Shown here: positions 8,016-17,014 of the stretch, one piece after another
Layout: every line of letters begins with the position of its first letter
How positions within the stretch are numbered: the stretch's first letter is position 1
NCBI GenBank assembly: GCA_026129545.1
Contig: JAHCHX010000004.1
Span: forward strand, 232,740 to 296,739
DNA: 64,000 nucleotides
From: Saprospiraceae bacterium
GTDB lineage: Bacteria; Bacteroidota; Bacteroidia; Chitinophagales; Saprospiraceae
Direction of reading: 5' to 3'
Notes under the pieces: model-generated
The model's input: only the letters and a program-made list of their open reading frames with translations
Databases searched by the model: none
Told to the model about the DNA's origin: nothing
Program-made: the position numbers and the translations under genes

Positions 8016-9275
8016 ATGCCGAAAGGCGACACTTCGATGACTGTGGAAAAAGATAATTTTTTGTCCGCAAAAATAATAGCTGCTCCTGAAACGAACATCT
8101 CTCAACAAGGTTCGGAAAAGGCGGCGGCAACTCATCCCAACCGACATCTCTCCATTGATTTTTATCGAGGGCTTGTGGTGACATTCATGATTTTGGTGAA
8201 CTCGCCGGGGTCTGTGCAATATGCGTATGCGCCTCTTCAACACGCTAAATGGTTTGGCTGCACTTTGGCTGATGTCGTGTTTCCGTCTTTTCTCTTCATC
8301 GTGGGAGTGGCATCATGGTTTTCCTTTGCGAAATACAATCGCCAATGGTCTGCCTCGGTGGGGTACAAAATTTTGAAACGTGTCTTGTTGATTTTTATCG
8401 TTGGGCTGCTGCTCAATAAATTTCCTGTCTTTTGGAAAGATCTTGACCACTGGCGCGTCATGGGCGTGTTGCAGCGGATTGCGTTGAGTTATGGCTTGGC
8501 GGCGGTGCTTGTGCTGACGCTGAGTTGGCGGGCGTTGATACCTGCCACTATCGGCATATTATTGCTCTACTGGGGGTTGCTCAATTGGTTTGTGATGCCG
8601 GGCGGCGACCCTTATGGGCAAAACACCAATGCGATGTTTGTGCTTGACCGATGGATTTATGGCGTGGAAATAGATGCCGCAGAGGGAATTGACCAGTTCC
8701 TGTTCGGTGAACAGCACCACTTTCGCGGACATGGTTTTCATTTTGACTCGGAGGGTTTGCTGGGCACGCTGCCTTCCGTGGCGACGGTGATTTTGGGGTG
8801 GCTTAGTGCTTCTTTGTTGTCGCGTTTCGATGCGCGAAAGGATGTCTTGCTTCGAAGCCTGCTTGCGTTAGGGGTATTTTGCGGGTTTGTTGGGCTTGCA
8901 TGGGGCATGGTTTTCCCCATCAGCAAAAAACTGTGGACCAGTTCGTATGTGCTCTACGCGGGAGGGATTTCCATCATTTTGCTGGCAGCTTGCGTTTGGC
9001 TAATTGACGTGCGAAAATGGCGCAAGGGCGTTACTTTTTTTCTTGTGTTTGGTGCCAACCCGCTGTTTGTGTTTGTGTTGTCGGAGGGCATTTTGCAGAC
9101 ACTCTGGTACATTCAAACCAGTGAGGGCAATGCACAAGATTGGCTTTTCAATCACTCGTTCAGGCACATAGACAATGGTAAGTTTGGCTCTTTGTTGTTC
9201 GCCATGAGTTTCACGTTCTGTTGCTGGTTGGTATGTCGGTGGCTTTATGTGCGGCGTATTTTTATCAAGCTTTGA
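8016..9275 (+). CDS. DUF5009/heparan-alpha-glucosaminide N-acetyltransferase-like membrane protein
   Basis: Up to 419 residues; a second ATG at 8037 is equally plausible. After a ~40-residue soluble leader comes HLSIDFYRGLVVTFMILVN, the family-typical first helix with the DxxRG motif, then about ten further hydrophobic segments. FPSFLFIVGVASWFSF and WRVMGVLQRIALSYGL are also signatures of the HGSNAT/YeiB-like acyltransferase group (DUF1624/DUF5009). Homologues transfer acetyl groups across the membrane to sugars such as glucosamine or muropeptide fragments; the substrate here is not evident. No sugar-catabolic genes are adjacent. It converges with the GSCFA gene. Confidence 0.85.
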   Translation: MPKGDTSMTVEKDNFLSAKIIAAPETNISQQGSEKAAATHPNRHLSIDFYRGLVVTFMILVNSPGSVQYAYAPLQHAKWFGCTLADVVFPSFLFIVGVASWFSFAKYNRQWSASVGYKILKRVLLIFIVGLLLNKFPVFWKDLDHWRVMGVLQRIALSYGLAAVLVLTLSWRALIPATIGILLLYWGLLNWFVMPGGDPYGQNTNAMFVLDRWIYGVEIDAAEGIDQFLFGEQHHFRGHGFHFDSEGLLGTLPSVATVILGWLSASLLSRFDARKDVLLRSLLALGVFCGFVGLAWGMVFPISKKLWTSSYVLYAGGISIILLAACVWLIDVRKWRKGVTFFLVFGANPLFVFVLSEGILQTLWYIQTSEGNAQDWLFNHSFRHIDNGKFGSLLFAMSFTFCCWLVCRWLYVRRIFIKL

Positions 9276-9296
9276 GCAAAACGAGGAAAGCAGTAT

Positions 9297-10313
9297 TCAG
9301 CAGTTTTTTTGAAACCATTGGATTTCCTGTTCAAAGTTCAGCTCAGGCCACGTTTGCCTCAGCTGCTCGATGGCTGCCAACTGCGATTGGGCGAATGTCC
9401 GATATTCGGCGGTGTTCGGGTGAAAAGGGCGGTGTTTGGCCGCTGAAGTGATTTTTCCGATACGTTCATTCAAGCTTTTTGTTTGTGGCGAAAAAAAGGA
9501 GTTTGAAAAAAAATCCCAGATGTATTGAATGGCCACCTCGGATGGATGCACCATGTCGGCGGCGTAAAAACGATAATCGCGCAAATCGTCGAGCAGCATC
9601 TCGTAAGCCGGGAAATAGTGCGCGTAGGGCAATCGCTGACATATCTCCGCGCAAGCCAGCACCAGCGTGGCTTTGCTGCGTTGGTTGGCCACCATACCGC
9701 TTCGCAAATGTCGCACGGGGCTAACAGTCAGCACCACTTCCAACGCCTCGTTGCTGGATTTCAGCTTTTGCAGTAGTTCGACAGTGCTGTGGACAATTTC
9801 AGGCACGGTGAGGCGACGTTCAGAAAAAAGCGCGGCAGGCATTTTGTGGTTGTTGGCGACGATGCGAGCAGATGCTTTCTTCCCGTGCGGTGCCGCGCTT
9901 GATTCTTTGAGCATGAAAACATCAGCCGTGCCAAAAGTGAGGAGCAGACGGGTCGTTTGTTGGAGAAAACCGACGGCTTCGGTATATGCCGCGTTGATGC
10001 CTGCCAGCATCTCGTCCTTGTCCGGCTTCGAGAATCGCCCGTGGTGCGCCCAACTATGCCACAGCCCCGCATATTCGAAGATATCCTGCTCCTGAAAAAA
10101 ATGCCGGCCTGCGGCCAATCGTTCCAAGCCTTGTATCATGGAGGTGGGATTGTACACAATGCCGAACGGATTGGTCAGGATGGGAAATTTGAACGCTGCC
10201 AAGCGCTCGCCGATATGCTCCGTGAAACAAGAGCCGACGAGCATAATTCGGTCTTCGTGGCTGATTTGGAAGGGTGCTGGTTGCGCTTTCAGCGCCGTGC
10301 GAAAGGTCTCCAT
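9297..10313 (-). CDS. GSCFA domain protein
   Basis: 338 residues. The family-defining motif appears as LVGSCFTEHIGERL near residue 25, followed by FPILTNPFGIVYNPTSM, LTFGTADVF, LTVSPVRHLR and YFPAYEMLLDDLRDYRFYAADMVHPSE. These blocks (catalytic-type Ser in GSCF, Asn/Gly block, final D..H) place it in the SGNH-hydrolase-like GSCFA family, common in Bacteroidota and possibly acting on glycans or acylated wall material. Length and motif order are complete. The start is the first ATG of the conserved N-terminus. Confidence 0.9.
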   Translation of the reverse strand: METFRTALKAQPAPFQISHEDRIMLVGSCFTEHIGERLAAFKFPILTNPFGIVYNPTSMIQGLERLAAGRHFFQEQDIFEYAGLWHSWAHHGRFSKPDKDEMLAGINAAYTEAVGFLQQTTRLLLTFGTADVFMLKESSAAPHGKKASARIVANNHKMPAALFSERRLTVPEIVHSTVELLQKLKSSNEALEVVLTVSPVRHLRSGMVANQRSKATLVLACAEICQRLPYAHYFPAYEMLLDDLRDYRFYAADMVHPSEVAIQYIWDFFSNSFFSPQTKSLNERIGKITSAAKHRPFHPNTAEYRTFAQSQLAAIEQLRQTWPELNFEQEIQWFQKNC

Positions 10314-10430
10314 CTTTAAATGACGAACAATAATTTATCGGCAAACTTGCTACTTTTGGCGCTCATTTTCAACCCCGCGCCACTGCTCAAAAAAATGGAG
10401 CATGCGTGTTGAAAACCGAAACACCGCAGC

Positions 10431-11756
10431 ATGAGCATCTTCGAACGCCTCTTTGGTACTGACAAAAACACACCGCCACCCGACATTCCGTTTGGCAGAT
10501 ATACCGATGCCTACAAAACAGAGACGCAACAACGAGCCTTCGAGCGTTCGCTGGAGCTTTTCGACGAAGGCAAACACTTGGAAGCCTATCGGGAATTCAT
10601 GGCCTATCTGAAAGACCCGTTGGCCGACAACATCACTTGGAATGACAGGGGGGACACCCTCGAATTTCAGTTTTGGCAAGGCTCACAACAAGTCTCAGGC
10701 ATCGCAACCAGCGAAAAAGTGAAGGCCGAGAGCAAAATCGCTCGTGCCGACGACCTCAACGTGGGTTTCCTGCGGCGGCTGATGGAGGCTAATTTCAACC
10801 TCAAATTCAGCCGCTTTGCGCTAGCCCCCGACAATGCGCTCGCTATCCTGTTCGACACGCACGTGACCGATGGCTCCCCATACAAACTCCTCTACGCGCT
10901 CCGCGAACTGGCCATCCATGCCGACAAGCAGGACGACTTGCTGCTCGACGAGTTCAAGAGCCTCCGCCCGGCACAAGAACGTACCTACGGCGACATACCC
11001 CAGTCCGAAAAGGAGACCAAACTCAACTTCCTCAAGCGACAAATCGAGTCGGCATTTGCCGAAATGGATAAGGCTAAGCCTGACCCCAACACATATCCCG
11101 GCACTTATGCCTACATGCTGCTGGCGCTGGCGTTCAAGTTGGATTATCTCGTTCGGCCAGAGGGCTTTATGATGGATACGATGGAGCGGATTCACGGCAT
11201 TTATTTTGCCAAAAACGACCGCACGCCCCAAGTCAAAGTGGTCAGCATCCGCAAGGAATATCAAAAACTCTTGGACCGCCCACAGGAGGCTTTTTTCAAG
11301 GAAATGTACCGCACGCGCAGCACCTTCGGCATCAACCCGCCTGTGCACCACGACACCATTGTCAATCTCATCGAGGGTGAGCTGCCCAACATGGAGTGGC
11401 CGCTCCAACAGAACTTTGAAGTATTGGCGTTGGCCGTGCCGCAATATGTGGCGGGCTTTGCCTTGTTTCACTATGCGCCCCCCAAACCCGACCGCGAGCT
11501 TTTTCACTTGTTTTTCCAAATCATGGAGCCTTCCTTCTTTCGAGAGCTGGGCTTCAAAATACCCTTCGTGGACGTGAGCGGACGGCTTCACCGCGGAGAA
11601 ATCGTCAAGGCTATTCGGAATGTTGCCGAGCGCAATCGCCCCCAATACCCGCGCTTGCGTCCCGACACTGACAAGTTGGATTTTGCATCGCCCGTGCTTT
11701 TCGCCAAATCCTATTTGTTGATGATAAAGGAACTCAATCTCATGCGAGAAAACTGA
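10431..11756 (+). CDS. Conserved hypothetical protein
   Basis: 441 residues, no signal peptide and no membrane helix. It begins MSIFERLFGTDKNTPP and is mainly alpha-helical, with a TPR-like opening (FERSLELFDEGKHLEAYREF) and a conserved-looking mid region. I do not recognise the family. It reads with good codon structure on the + strand, while a long open frame on the opposite strand is a shadow. A TACTTTTG -7-like box sits at 10351-10358, 73 bp before the ATG, without a clear -33 element. Only 15 bp separate it from the trypsin-like gene, so the two are probably co-transcribed and may act together. Confidence 0.75.
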   Translation: MSIFERLFGTDKNTPPPDIPFGRYTDAYKTETQQRAFERSLELFDEGKHLEAYREFMAYLKDPLADNITWNDRGDTLEFQFWQGSQQVSGIATSEKVKAESKIARADDLNVGFLRRLMEANFNLKFSRFALAPDNALAILFDTHVTDGSPYKLLYALRELAIHADKQDDLLLDEFKSLRPAQERTYGDIPQSEKETKLNFLKRQIESAFAEMDKAKPDPNTYPGTYAYMLLALAFKLDYLVRPEGFMMDTMERIHGIYFAKNDRTPQVKVVSIRKEYQKLLDRPQEAFFKEMYRTRSTFGINPPVHHDTIVNLIEGELPNMEWPLQQNFEVLALAVPQYVAGFALFHYAPPKPDRELFHLFFQIMEPSFFRELGFKIPFVDVSGRLHRGEIVKAIRNVAERNRPQYPRLRPDTDKLDFASPVLFAKSYLLMIKELNLMREN

Positions 11757-11771
11757 CCCACACCAAGCCTT

Positions 11772-12911
11772 GTGCCTCGAAAACAGGTTTTGAAACCACC
11801 ACCCAATGTCCCGATATTTGAAATGAGCGATTTTGTAGAAACATACCGCAACGTCATTGTCCAAATAGCCACGCCCAACAGCACTGGCACTGGTTTTTAT
11901 TTGCGCGACCGAGGAATCATCGTCACCAACCATCATGTGGTGGAAGGCAGCCGGGCAGTAGTGGTGGAAGGGGCTAAGTTTGCCAAGCAGCTCTCCCTTG
12001 TGCGCTACTCCGACCAACGCTACGACTTGGCCTTTCTCGAAGGCCCCAAAGCCCTCTCCGAGGAATTGCCCGAAGTGCGGCTTGGCGTGGACAAGGTGCT
12101 GCGCGAGCGCGACCCCGTGACGGCGATGGGGCACCCTTTTGGGCTGAAATTTTCGGTGAAAAGCGGCATCGTGTCCAACACCCGCGAGGTGATGAACGGA
12201 ATCCCCTATCTGCATATTGACGCGGCACTCAACCCCGGCAATTCGGGGGGGCCATTGGTGGACAACGACGGAGAGATTGTCGGCATCAACACCTTCGTCA
12301 TTCGCGACGGCGACAACACGGGCTTTTCGCTGCCCGTCCATTTTTTGGAAGAATCATTGGAGGGTTTTCTGAAACTCAACACCGACGACGCGTGCCGTTG
12401 CCCAGCCTGCCTCAACATCGTGACCACGGAAACGGTGGAAAATGGTTTTTGCTCTTTTTGTGGCAACAAAGTGGAACTGCCCTCAGCCGTGGAAGAATAT
12501 GTGCCATCGGGCGTGCCCAAAACCATCGAAGCACTGATAGGCCGCATCGGACACGACGTGGCATTGAGTCGGTGCGGTCCGAACGCGTGGGAAATCAGGC
12601 AAGGCAGCGCCAAAATCCTCATCACCTATCACGACAAAAGCGGGCTGATGTCTGCCGATGCCGTTTTGTGCCAGTTGCCCAAGGAAAACATCAAGCGCCT
12701 CTACGAGTACCTGCTCCGCGAAAACTATCAGAATGAGGCGCTTACGCTCAGTGTGCACGACCAAGACATCGTGCTTTCCTTGCTCATTTTCGACCGCTAT
12801 CTCAATGAGGAAACGGGGCAGCAAATGTTGCAGAACCTGTTTGAAAAGGCCGACCATTACGACGATATTCTGGTGAACGAGTATGGAGCGACTTGGAAGA
12901 TGGATGATTAG
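11772..12911 (+). CDS. Trypsin-like serine protease fused to zinc ribbon and YbjN-like domain
   Basis: 379 residues from GTG 11772, or 362 from ATG 11823 (MSDFVETYRNVIVQI), the more likely start. Residues ~20-210 form an HtrA/DegP-type protease with a complete triad: His in TNHHVVEG, Asp in YDLAFLEG, Ser in LNPGNSGGPLVD. No PDZ domain follows. Instead there is a four-cysteine ribbon (CRCPACLN...CSFCGNK) and then ~120 residues resembling the YbjN/T3SS-chaperone fold (KILITYHDKSG, LLRENYQNEALTLSV, VLSLLIFDRYLNEET). No signal peptide is visible, so it is probably cytoplasmic, which is unusual for this protease class. It is coupled to the unknown gene just upstream. Confidence 0.85.
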   Translation: MPRKQVLKPPPNVPIFEMSDFVETYRNVIVQIATPNSTGTGFYLRDRGIIVTNHHVVEGSRAVVVEGAKFAKQLSLVRYSDQRYDLAFLEGPKALSEELPEVRLGVDKVLRERDPVTAMGHPFGLKFSVKSGIVSNTREVMNGIPYLHIDAALNPGNSGGPLVDNDGEIVGINTFVIRDGDNTGFSLPVHFLEESLEGFLKLNTDDACRCPACLNIVTTETVENGFCSFCGNKVELPSAVEEYVPSGVPKTIEALIGRIGHDVALSRCGPNAWEIRQGSAKILITYHDKSGLMSADAVLCQLPKENIKRLYEYLLRENYQNEALTLSVHDQDIVLSLLIFDRYLNEETGQQMLQNLFEKADHYDDILVNEYGATWKMDD

Positions 12912-13044
12912 AGCGCAACATCAACTATCCCGAATTCGGGCACTTCACGCCGCCAAGTTTTGGGCATGGCCAAAAGCGCAATCTGTTGAAAACCAAGGAT
13001 ATTTCATGGTCATCTGACAAATCCCAGCGAATCAAGGTATATTT

Positions 13045-13458
13045 TTGCATTCGGATACGCCCGAAGAGGTAGTGCTTTCCATTCTATGTGATTTCGGAGG
13101 TGGGCAGCCTGAGCAGGTGATACGCCAAATCTTGCAGCACCTTCTAAAACTTGTTGGGCGGGTGCCGCGTTTAAAAAAATATCAGAAACAGTTGCGCATC
13201 CTCTCGCGTCTTCGAAAGCTGGATGCGGCGACTTTAAATGAGTTCAAAGCCATGCCTATACAATATGACATCCACAGTGACACCCTTTACCTTGAAGGCA
13301 TCGAAAAGGACATCGAAAAGCAGCGACATCAATCGGTAGTCAACCTTCTGAAGTTGGGCAAGCTCTCCTTAGAAGAAATTGCTATCGTCACGGCGGTTAC
13401 GGTTGATTATGTGCTGGAAGTACAAAGAGCCATGCAGGCTGGAAACACGAAACACTAA
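13045..13458 (+). pseudogene. Remnant of Rpn/PD-(D/E)XK transposase-like nuclease (C-terminal part)
   Basis: About 137 residues corresponding to the C-terminal half of the Rpn family (recombination-promoting nuclease, related to transposase_31). HSDTPEEVVLSILCDFGG and the later YDIHSDTLYLEGIEKDIEKQ match the conserved tail. The N-terminal catalytic PD-(D/E)XK part is missing, because an in-frame stop lies at 13015-13017 just upstream and there is no ATG. It ends with a short helix-turn motif (GKLSLEEIAIVTAVTVDYVLEVQ). This is a fragment, not a working gene. Confidence 0.75.
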
Positions 13459-13489
13459 GCAGCTGAAATGCTGCGGCTTGCAAGAAACA

Positions 13490-13526
13490 GAAGCCCCGTC
13501 AGGCAACATCTGCCCGACGGGGCTTC
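13490..13526 (+). terminator. Terminator hairpin
   Basis: GAAGCCCCGTC (13490-13500) and GACGGGGCTTC (13516-13526) form an 11-bp perfect GC-rich stem, followed by GTTGTAATTT. It separates the Rpn remnant from the Skp-like gene. Confidence 0.7.
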
Positions 13527-13527
13527 G

Positions 13528-13557
13528 TTGTAATTTGTCCTGAGCGACGTACTTTTG
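13528..13557 (+). promoter_or_regulatory. Promoter of the Skp/OmpH-like gene
   Basis: TTG at 13528-13530, 19-bp spacer, TACTTTTG at 13550-13557: a full match to the Bacteroidota consensus. Predicted start near 13564, about 33 nt before the ATG at 13597. Confidence 0.6.
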
Positions 13558-13596
13558 TGCCGAACAGAATACATTCATTATTCACACAACTTTTTG

Positions 13597-14190
13597 ATGA
13601 AAAATCTCCCACTCATTCTCAATATCATCCTTTTCGCCCTTGTGGGGCATCTGTATTACCTAAATCTGAAAAAACCTCAGTCCGCTGAGTCAAAGGAGAT
13701 ATTGCCCGCTCCATCCCAAGCGGGCGGTGTGAAAATAGCATGGGTCAATGCCGACACGCTCAACGAAAAATATGAGTGGCTCAAGCAACAAAAGCAAATC
13801 ATAGAGCAACGCCTCGCCAATGCCGAGAAAAGCTTGCAAGCCAAGGAAGAGGCGCTCATGCGTGATGCCGCTGCTTTGCAAGAACGATACGCGACAGGCA
13901 CCATGACCCAAAAAGACGCGGAAAAAGAACAATCGGCCCTGATGCAGCGCAGCCAAAAATTGGAAGACGAAAAAATGCGCCTCAGCAAGTCGCTCTCCGA
14001 CGACCAAAAAAAGGCAATGGACAATCTCTATTCCAATCTGGAAGCCAAGCTCAAGGAAATATCCGGGCAAATCGGCTACGATTACATCCTCTCTTACCAA
14101 CGCGGCGCCCAAATCCTGCTGGCCAACGATAGCCTCGACATTACCAAGCAGGTGTTGGATATGCTCAACGCCCAAGAGGAGAAGAAATAA
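13597..14190 (+). CDS. OmpH/Skp family periplasmic chaperone
   Basis: 197 residues from ATG 13597, chosen because it starts a signal-anchor (MKNLPLILNIILFALVGHLYYL) just downstream of the promoter. After the membrane segment, KIAWVNADTLNEKYEWLKQ is the family-typical first strand of OmpH, followed by a long coiled coil (residues ~70-150, rich in Glu, Lys and Gln) and a closing GYDYILSYQRGAQILLANDSLDITKQVLDMLN block. Skp-type chaperones hold outer-membrane proteins in the periplasm. The uncleaved-looking N-terminal helix would tether the protein to the inner membrane, a common variant in Bacteroidota. The GNAT and EamA genes follow on the same strand. Confidence 0.88.
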   Translation: MKNLPLILNIILFALVGHLYYLNLKKPQSAESKEILPAPSQAGGVKIAWVNADTLNEKYEWLKQQKQIIEQRLANAEKSLQAKEEALMRDAAALQERYATGTMTQKDAEKEQSALMQRSQKLEDEKMRLSKSLSDDQKKAMDNLYSNLEAKLKEISGQIGYDYILSYQRGAQILLANDSLDITKQVLDMLNAQEEKK

Positions 14191-14223
14191 CCTTCCAGAA
14201 ATTCCCAGAACTGCTCTTTCCCT

Positions 14224-14712
14224 ATGGCTATCTTGTTGGAACAAGCCACCCCCGCCGATATACCGCGCATTGTCGCATTGGCGCATCGGATATGGCGAGT
14301 GCATTATCCGCCTATCATCGGCGAGCAACAGGTCGAGTATATGCTCGCACGCACATACAGTGCCGAGGCACTGCAACGACAAATGGAAGAAGGGCAAGTG
14401 TTTTATCTGGCAATGGAGGCAGGCGAGGTGTTGGGTTTTTTATCGGTCAGCGACAAAGGCGAGGGTCGCTATTTTCTTCACAAATTTTACCTCGACAACG
14501 AAAAGCGCGGGCGTGGCCTTGGCCAAAAGGTGTTCGACCAATTGCTCGCTCATTGCCCTGCCATGCGCGAGTTGCGTCTCACCGTCAATCGCCAGAACTA
14601 CAAGAGCGTCAATTTTTATTTCAAAATAGGCTTTGTCATAGAAAAATGCTTGGACATCCCTATCGGCGAGGGATACGAGATGAACGATTTTCAGATGCTT
14701 CTCAAAAAATGA
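14224..14712 (+). CDS. GNAT family N-acetyltransferase
   Basis: 162 residues. The acetyl-CoA-binding motif A is seen as FYLDNEKRGRGLGQKVFDQLL (Q/RxxGxG/A form RGRGLG), preceded by the beta-strand VLGFLSVSDKGEGRYFLHKF and followed by LRLTVNRQNYKSVNFYFKIGFVIEKC, which supplies the Asn and Tyr typical of motif B. A single domain of usual length. The acceptor substrate cannot be told. The stop overlaps the start of the following transporter gene by ATGA, implying translational coupling. Confidence 0.9.
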   Translation: MAILLEQATPADIPRIVALAHRIWRVHYPPIIGEQQVEYMLARTYSAEALQRQMEEGQVFYLAMEAGEVLGFLSVSDKGEGRYFLHKFYLDNEKRGRGLGQKVFDQLLAHCPAMRELRLTVNRQNYKSVNFYFKIGFVIEKCLDIPIGEGYEMNDFQMLLKK

Positions 14713-15605
14713 CGAACGATGGAAACATGACCCGCGCCTACCTCGCCCTCGCTGCCATCTGCATCATCTGGGGCACCACATACACTGCCATCAAATATGC
14801 CGTCCGCGATTTCCCGCCCTTTTTGCTCGTCGGCATTCGCCAGACGGCTGCTGGCCTGCTGTTGCTCGGAATTGCTTGGATGAGCGGCCGGTTTGTATGG
14901 CCCAACCCGCAATATGCCTTTCGACAAACCGTCACCGGCTTGGCCACCATCACGGGCGGCAATGGCTTCATCACATGGGGGATGCAATACGTTTCGTCGG
15001 GATTGGCGGCGCTCATAGGCTCGCTCACGCCCGTCATGGTCGTTTTGATTTCGCTGACGTGGCAAGGTTCCGAACGCATCAACACCCGCGTTGTGTTGGG
15101 CGTGTTGCTGGGTTTTGGAGGTCTGGCGTTGATTTTTAGCGAAGGGTGGCAGGATTTTATGAAACCGGAGTATCGCTGGGGCATTGCGGGCTGTTTCGCC
15201 TCCTGCTTCACTTGGTCGCTCGGCACGGTCATGGCCAAGCAGTGGAATGCTCCCCAAGTGTCGCCTCTCCTGAACGCCGGCCTACAGATTTTCGCCGGGG
15301 GGCTGGGTGGTTTGGCGTTGAGTGCCCTGTTCGATTCCAGCCATGCTATTCACCACACCGTCGAGAGTTGGGCGTCCATGTTGTACCTTGTCGTCGTAGG
15401 GTCGGCATTGGCTTTCACCTTTTATATGTACGCGCTCAAACACCTAAGCGCCACCGTTTCCTCGCTCTACACCTACATCAATCCTGTGGTGGCGATTTTG
15501 CTTGGGTGGTTGTGGCTCGGCGAGGCGCTCACCGTGGAAATAGCCGTCGGGATGGTGGTGACGATTGCGGGCGTTTGGCTCGTGAACGTGGGCGCGAGGC
15601 GATAA
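14709..15605 (+). CDS. EamA/DMT family transporter
   Basis: 298 residues from ATG 14709, which overlaps the GNAT stop (ATGA); a second ATG at 14727 is possible. Ten hydrophobic helices in two EamA repeats: the first starts with YLALAAICIIWGTTYTAIKYAV, the second with WGIAGCFASCFTWSLGTVMAK. The pattern PPFLLVGIRQTAAGLLLLG and the terminal ATVSSLYTYINPVVAILLGWL, WLGEALT are classic drug/metabolite exporter signatures. Substrate unknown; members export amino acids, purines or toxic metabolites. It ends directly against the stop codon of the CNNM/CBS gene on the other strand, with no spacer. Confidence 0.93.
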   Translation: MTNDGNMTRAYLALAAICIIWGTTYTAIKYAVRDFPPFLLVGIRQTAAGLLLLGIAWMSGRFVWPNPQYAFRQTVTGLATITGGNGFITWGMQYVSSGLAALIGSLTPVMVVLISLTWQGSERINTRVVLGVLLGFGGLALIFSEGWQDFMKPEYRWGIAGCFASCFTWSLGTVMAKQWNAPQVSPLLNAGLQIFAGGLGGLALSALFDSSHAIHHTVESWASMLYLVVVGSALAFTFYMYALKHLSATVSSLYTYINPVVAILLGWLWLGEALTVEIAVGMVVTIAGVWLVNVGARR

Positions 15606-16916
15606 TCAAGTCGGCTGGGTCGGCACGTCATCCACCAGACGGATTTTCATCAGGGTCAGGATGTTTTGTTTCCGCTCCAGAATAACGACTTCATATTTGT
15701 CAATCATAAGCACCTCGTTGTTGGGCGGAATGCGGCCAAAACGATTGAGAACAAGGCCGTTGAGCGTGTTGTATTGCTTGTTTTCGAGAAATGGATACGG
15801 CAGGTAGTTGTTCAGGTCATGCAACGGCGCGATGCCCGAAACGGTGAAGGAACCATCCTCGTTTTTGACCACAGGGTCTGTTTCCTCGTCATATTCATCC
15901 CTGATTTCGCCTACCAGTTCCTCCAAAATATCTTCCAGCGCAATCAGCCCCTCCGTGCCTCCGTATTCGTCAATCACGACGCTCAGGTGAATGCGTTTTG
16001 TCTGAAAATCCTTGAGGATGCGATTGAGCCGGGCCGAGTTGTACACATATTGGACAGGGCGCAGCAGGTCTCGAATTTGCCAGTCGGGACGTTGTATGTT
16101 TTCCCTAAAAATGTCTTTGGCGAAAACGATGCCGAGGATATTGTCTATGTCGTTTTCATAAACCGGAACCCGCGAGTAGCCGCTTTCAATCAGTTTCTCC
16201 AAAATCTTCTCTTTGGGGGTATTGACTTCAAGGGCAAAAATGTTTTTGCGCGGCACCATCACCTGTTGCGCCGTCAATTCCGAAAAATCAAACGCCTTTT
16301 GAATAATCTGGAAATTGTCCTCCTTGATAGCGCCACTTTTTTGGCTTTGTTTCATAAGCAATCGCAACTCATCGGCGCTGTGCGCTTCATGCTCGTCAAC
16401 AGGGGCGATGCCGATGCCTTTAAGCACAAAATTGGCAAAACCGTTGAGCACCCATATTGCCGGGCGGAAGAGAAAGAAAAACATCCTCATCGGTAGCGAT
16501 ACTGCCAAAGTAGTCTCTTCCGGCTTGCGTATGGCGATGGATTTGGGCGCCAGCTCGCCAAACACGATGTGCAAAACAGTAATCAGCGCAAATGCTACGG
16601 GCAGGGCGATTTTGTGCGCCAAATCCGGCGACAACTCCACACCCACAGCATGAAAAATCGAAAGCAGCAATTTGGATACAACAGGCTCGCCTATCCACCC
16701 CAAGCCCAAGCTCGCCAGCGTGATGCCCAATTGAGTGGCAGAGAGGTAAGCATCCAGATGATTCAGCATGTTTTGCGCCAAACCAGCCAGCCTATTGCCC
16801 TTTTGCGCGCTCAACTCAATCTGCGAGTAGCGGACTTTCACAATGGCAAATTCGGCTGCGACAAAAAAACCATTCAGCGCCACGAGAAAAAGGGTCAAAA
16901 AAACGTCCAGTAGCAT
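15606..16916 (-). CDS. Hemolysin-like CNNM/CBS/CorC_HlyC membrane protein
   Basis: 436 residues. Residues ~1-195 form the CNNM transmembrane domain (LDVFLTLFLVALNGFFVAAEFAIVKVR with the conserved NxFFVAAEFA), then a tandem CBS pair (~210-340: VMVPRKNIFALEVN, SRVPVYENDIDNILGIV, TKRIHLSVVIDEYGGTEGLIALEDILEELVGEI) and a C-terminal CorC_HlyC FAD-like domain (GSFTVSGIAPLHDLNNYL). Members are magnesium/cobalt efflux or transport proteins rather than haemolysins, and in Bacteroidota one paralogue (GldE) assists gliding. This copy is not beside gldD, so GldE identity is not claimed. Confidence 0.92.
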   Translation of the reverse strand: MLLDVFLTLFLVALNGFFVAAEFAIVKVRYSQIELSAQKGNRLAGLAQNMLNHLDAYLSATQLGITLASLGLGWIGEPVVSKLLLSIFHAVGVELSPDLAHKIALPVAFALITVLHIVFGELAPKSIAIRKPEETTLAVSLPMRMFFFLFRPAIWVLNGFANFVLKGIGIAPVDEHEAHSADELRLLMKQSQKSGAIKEDNFQIIQKAFDFSELTAQQVMVPRKNIFALEVNTPKEKILEKLIESGYSRVPVYENDIDNILGIVFAKDIFRENIQRPDWQIRDLLRPVQYVYNSARLNRILKDFQTKRIHLSVVIDEYGGTEGLIALEDILEELVGEIRDEYDEETDPVVKNEDGSFTVSGIAPLHDLNNYLPYPFLENKQYNTLNGLVLNRFGRIPPNNEVLMIDKYEVVILERKQNILTLMKIRLVDDVPTQPT

Positions 16917-17014
16917 ATAGTTGGGTTAATGCAGGAATTTCGCTGCAAAGAACGCCAAAACTCGGCCTCTAAGTAGCGGCTGCATGCGCCAATCTTTCCT
17001 ACCTTGCCCTCAAA

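Noticed and set aside
10821..12341. Open frame of 506 codons on the minus strand
   Set aside because: It is antisense to the unknown gene and the trypsin-like gene; no family, no start context, and it reads as a shadow of their codon use.
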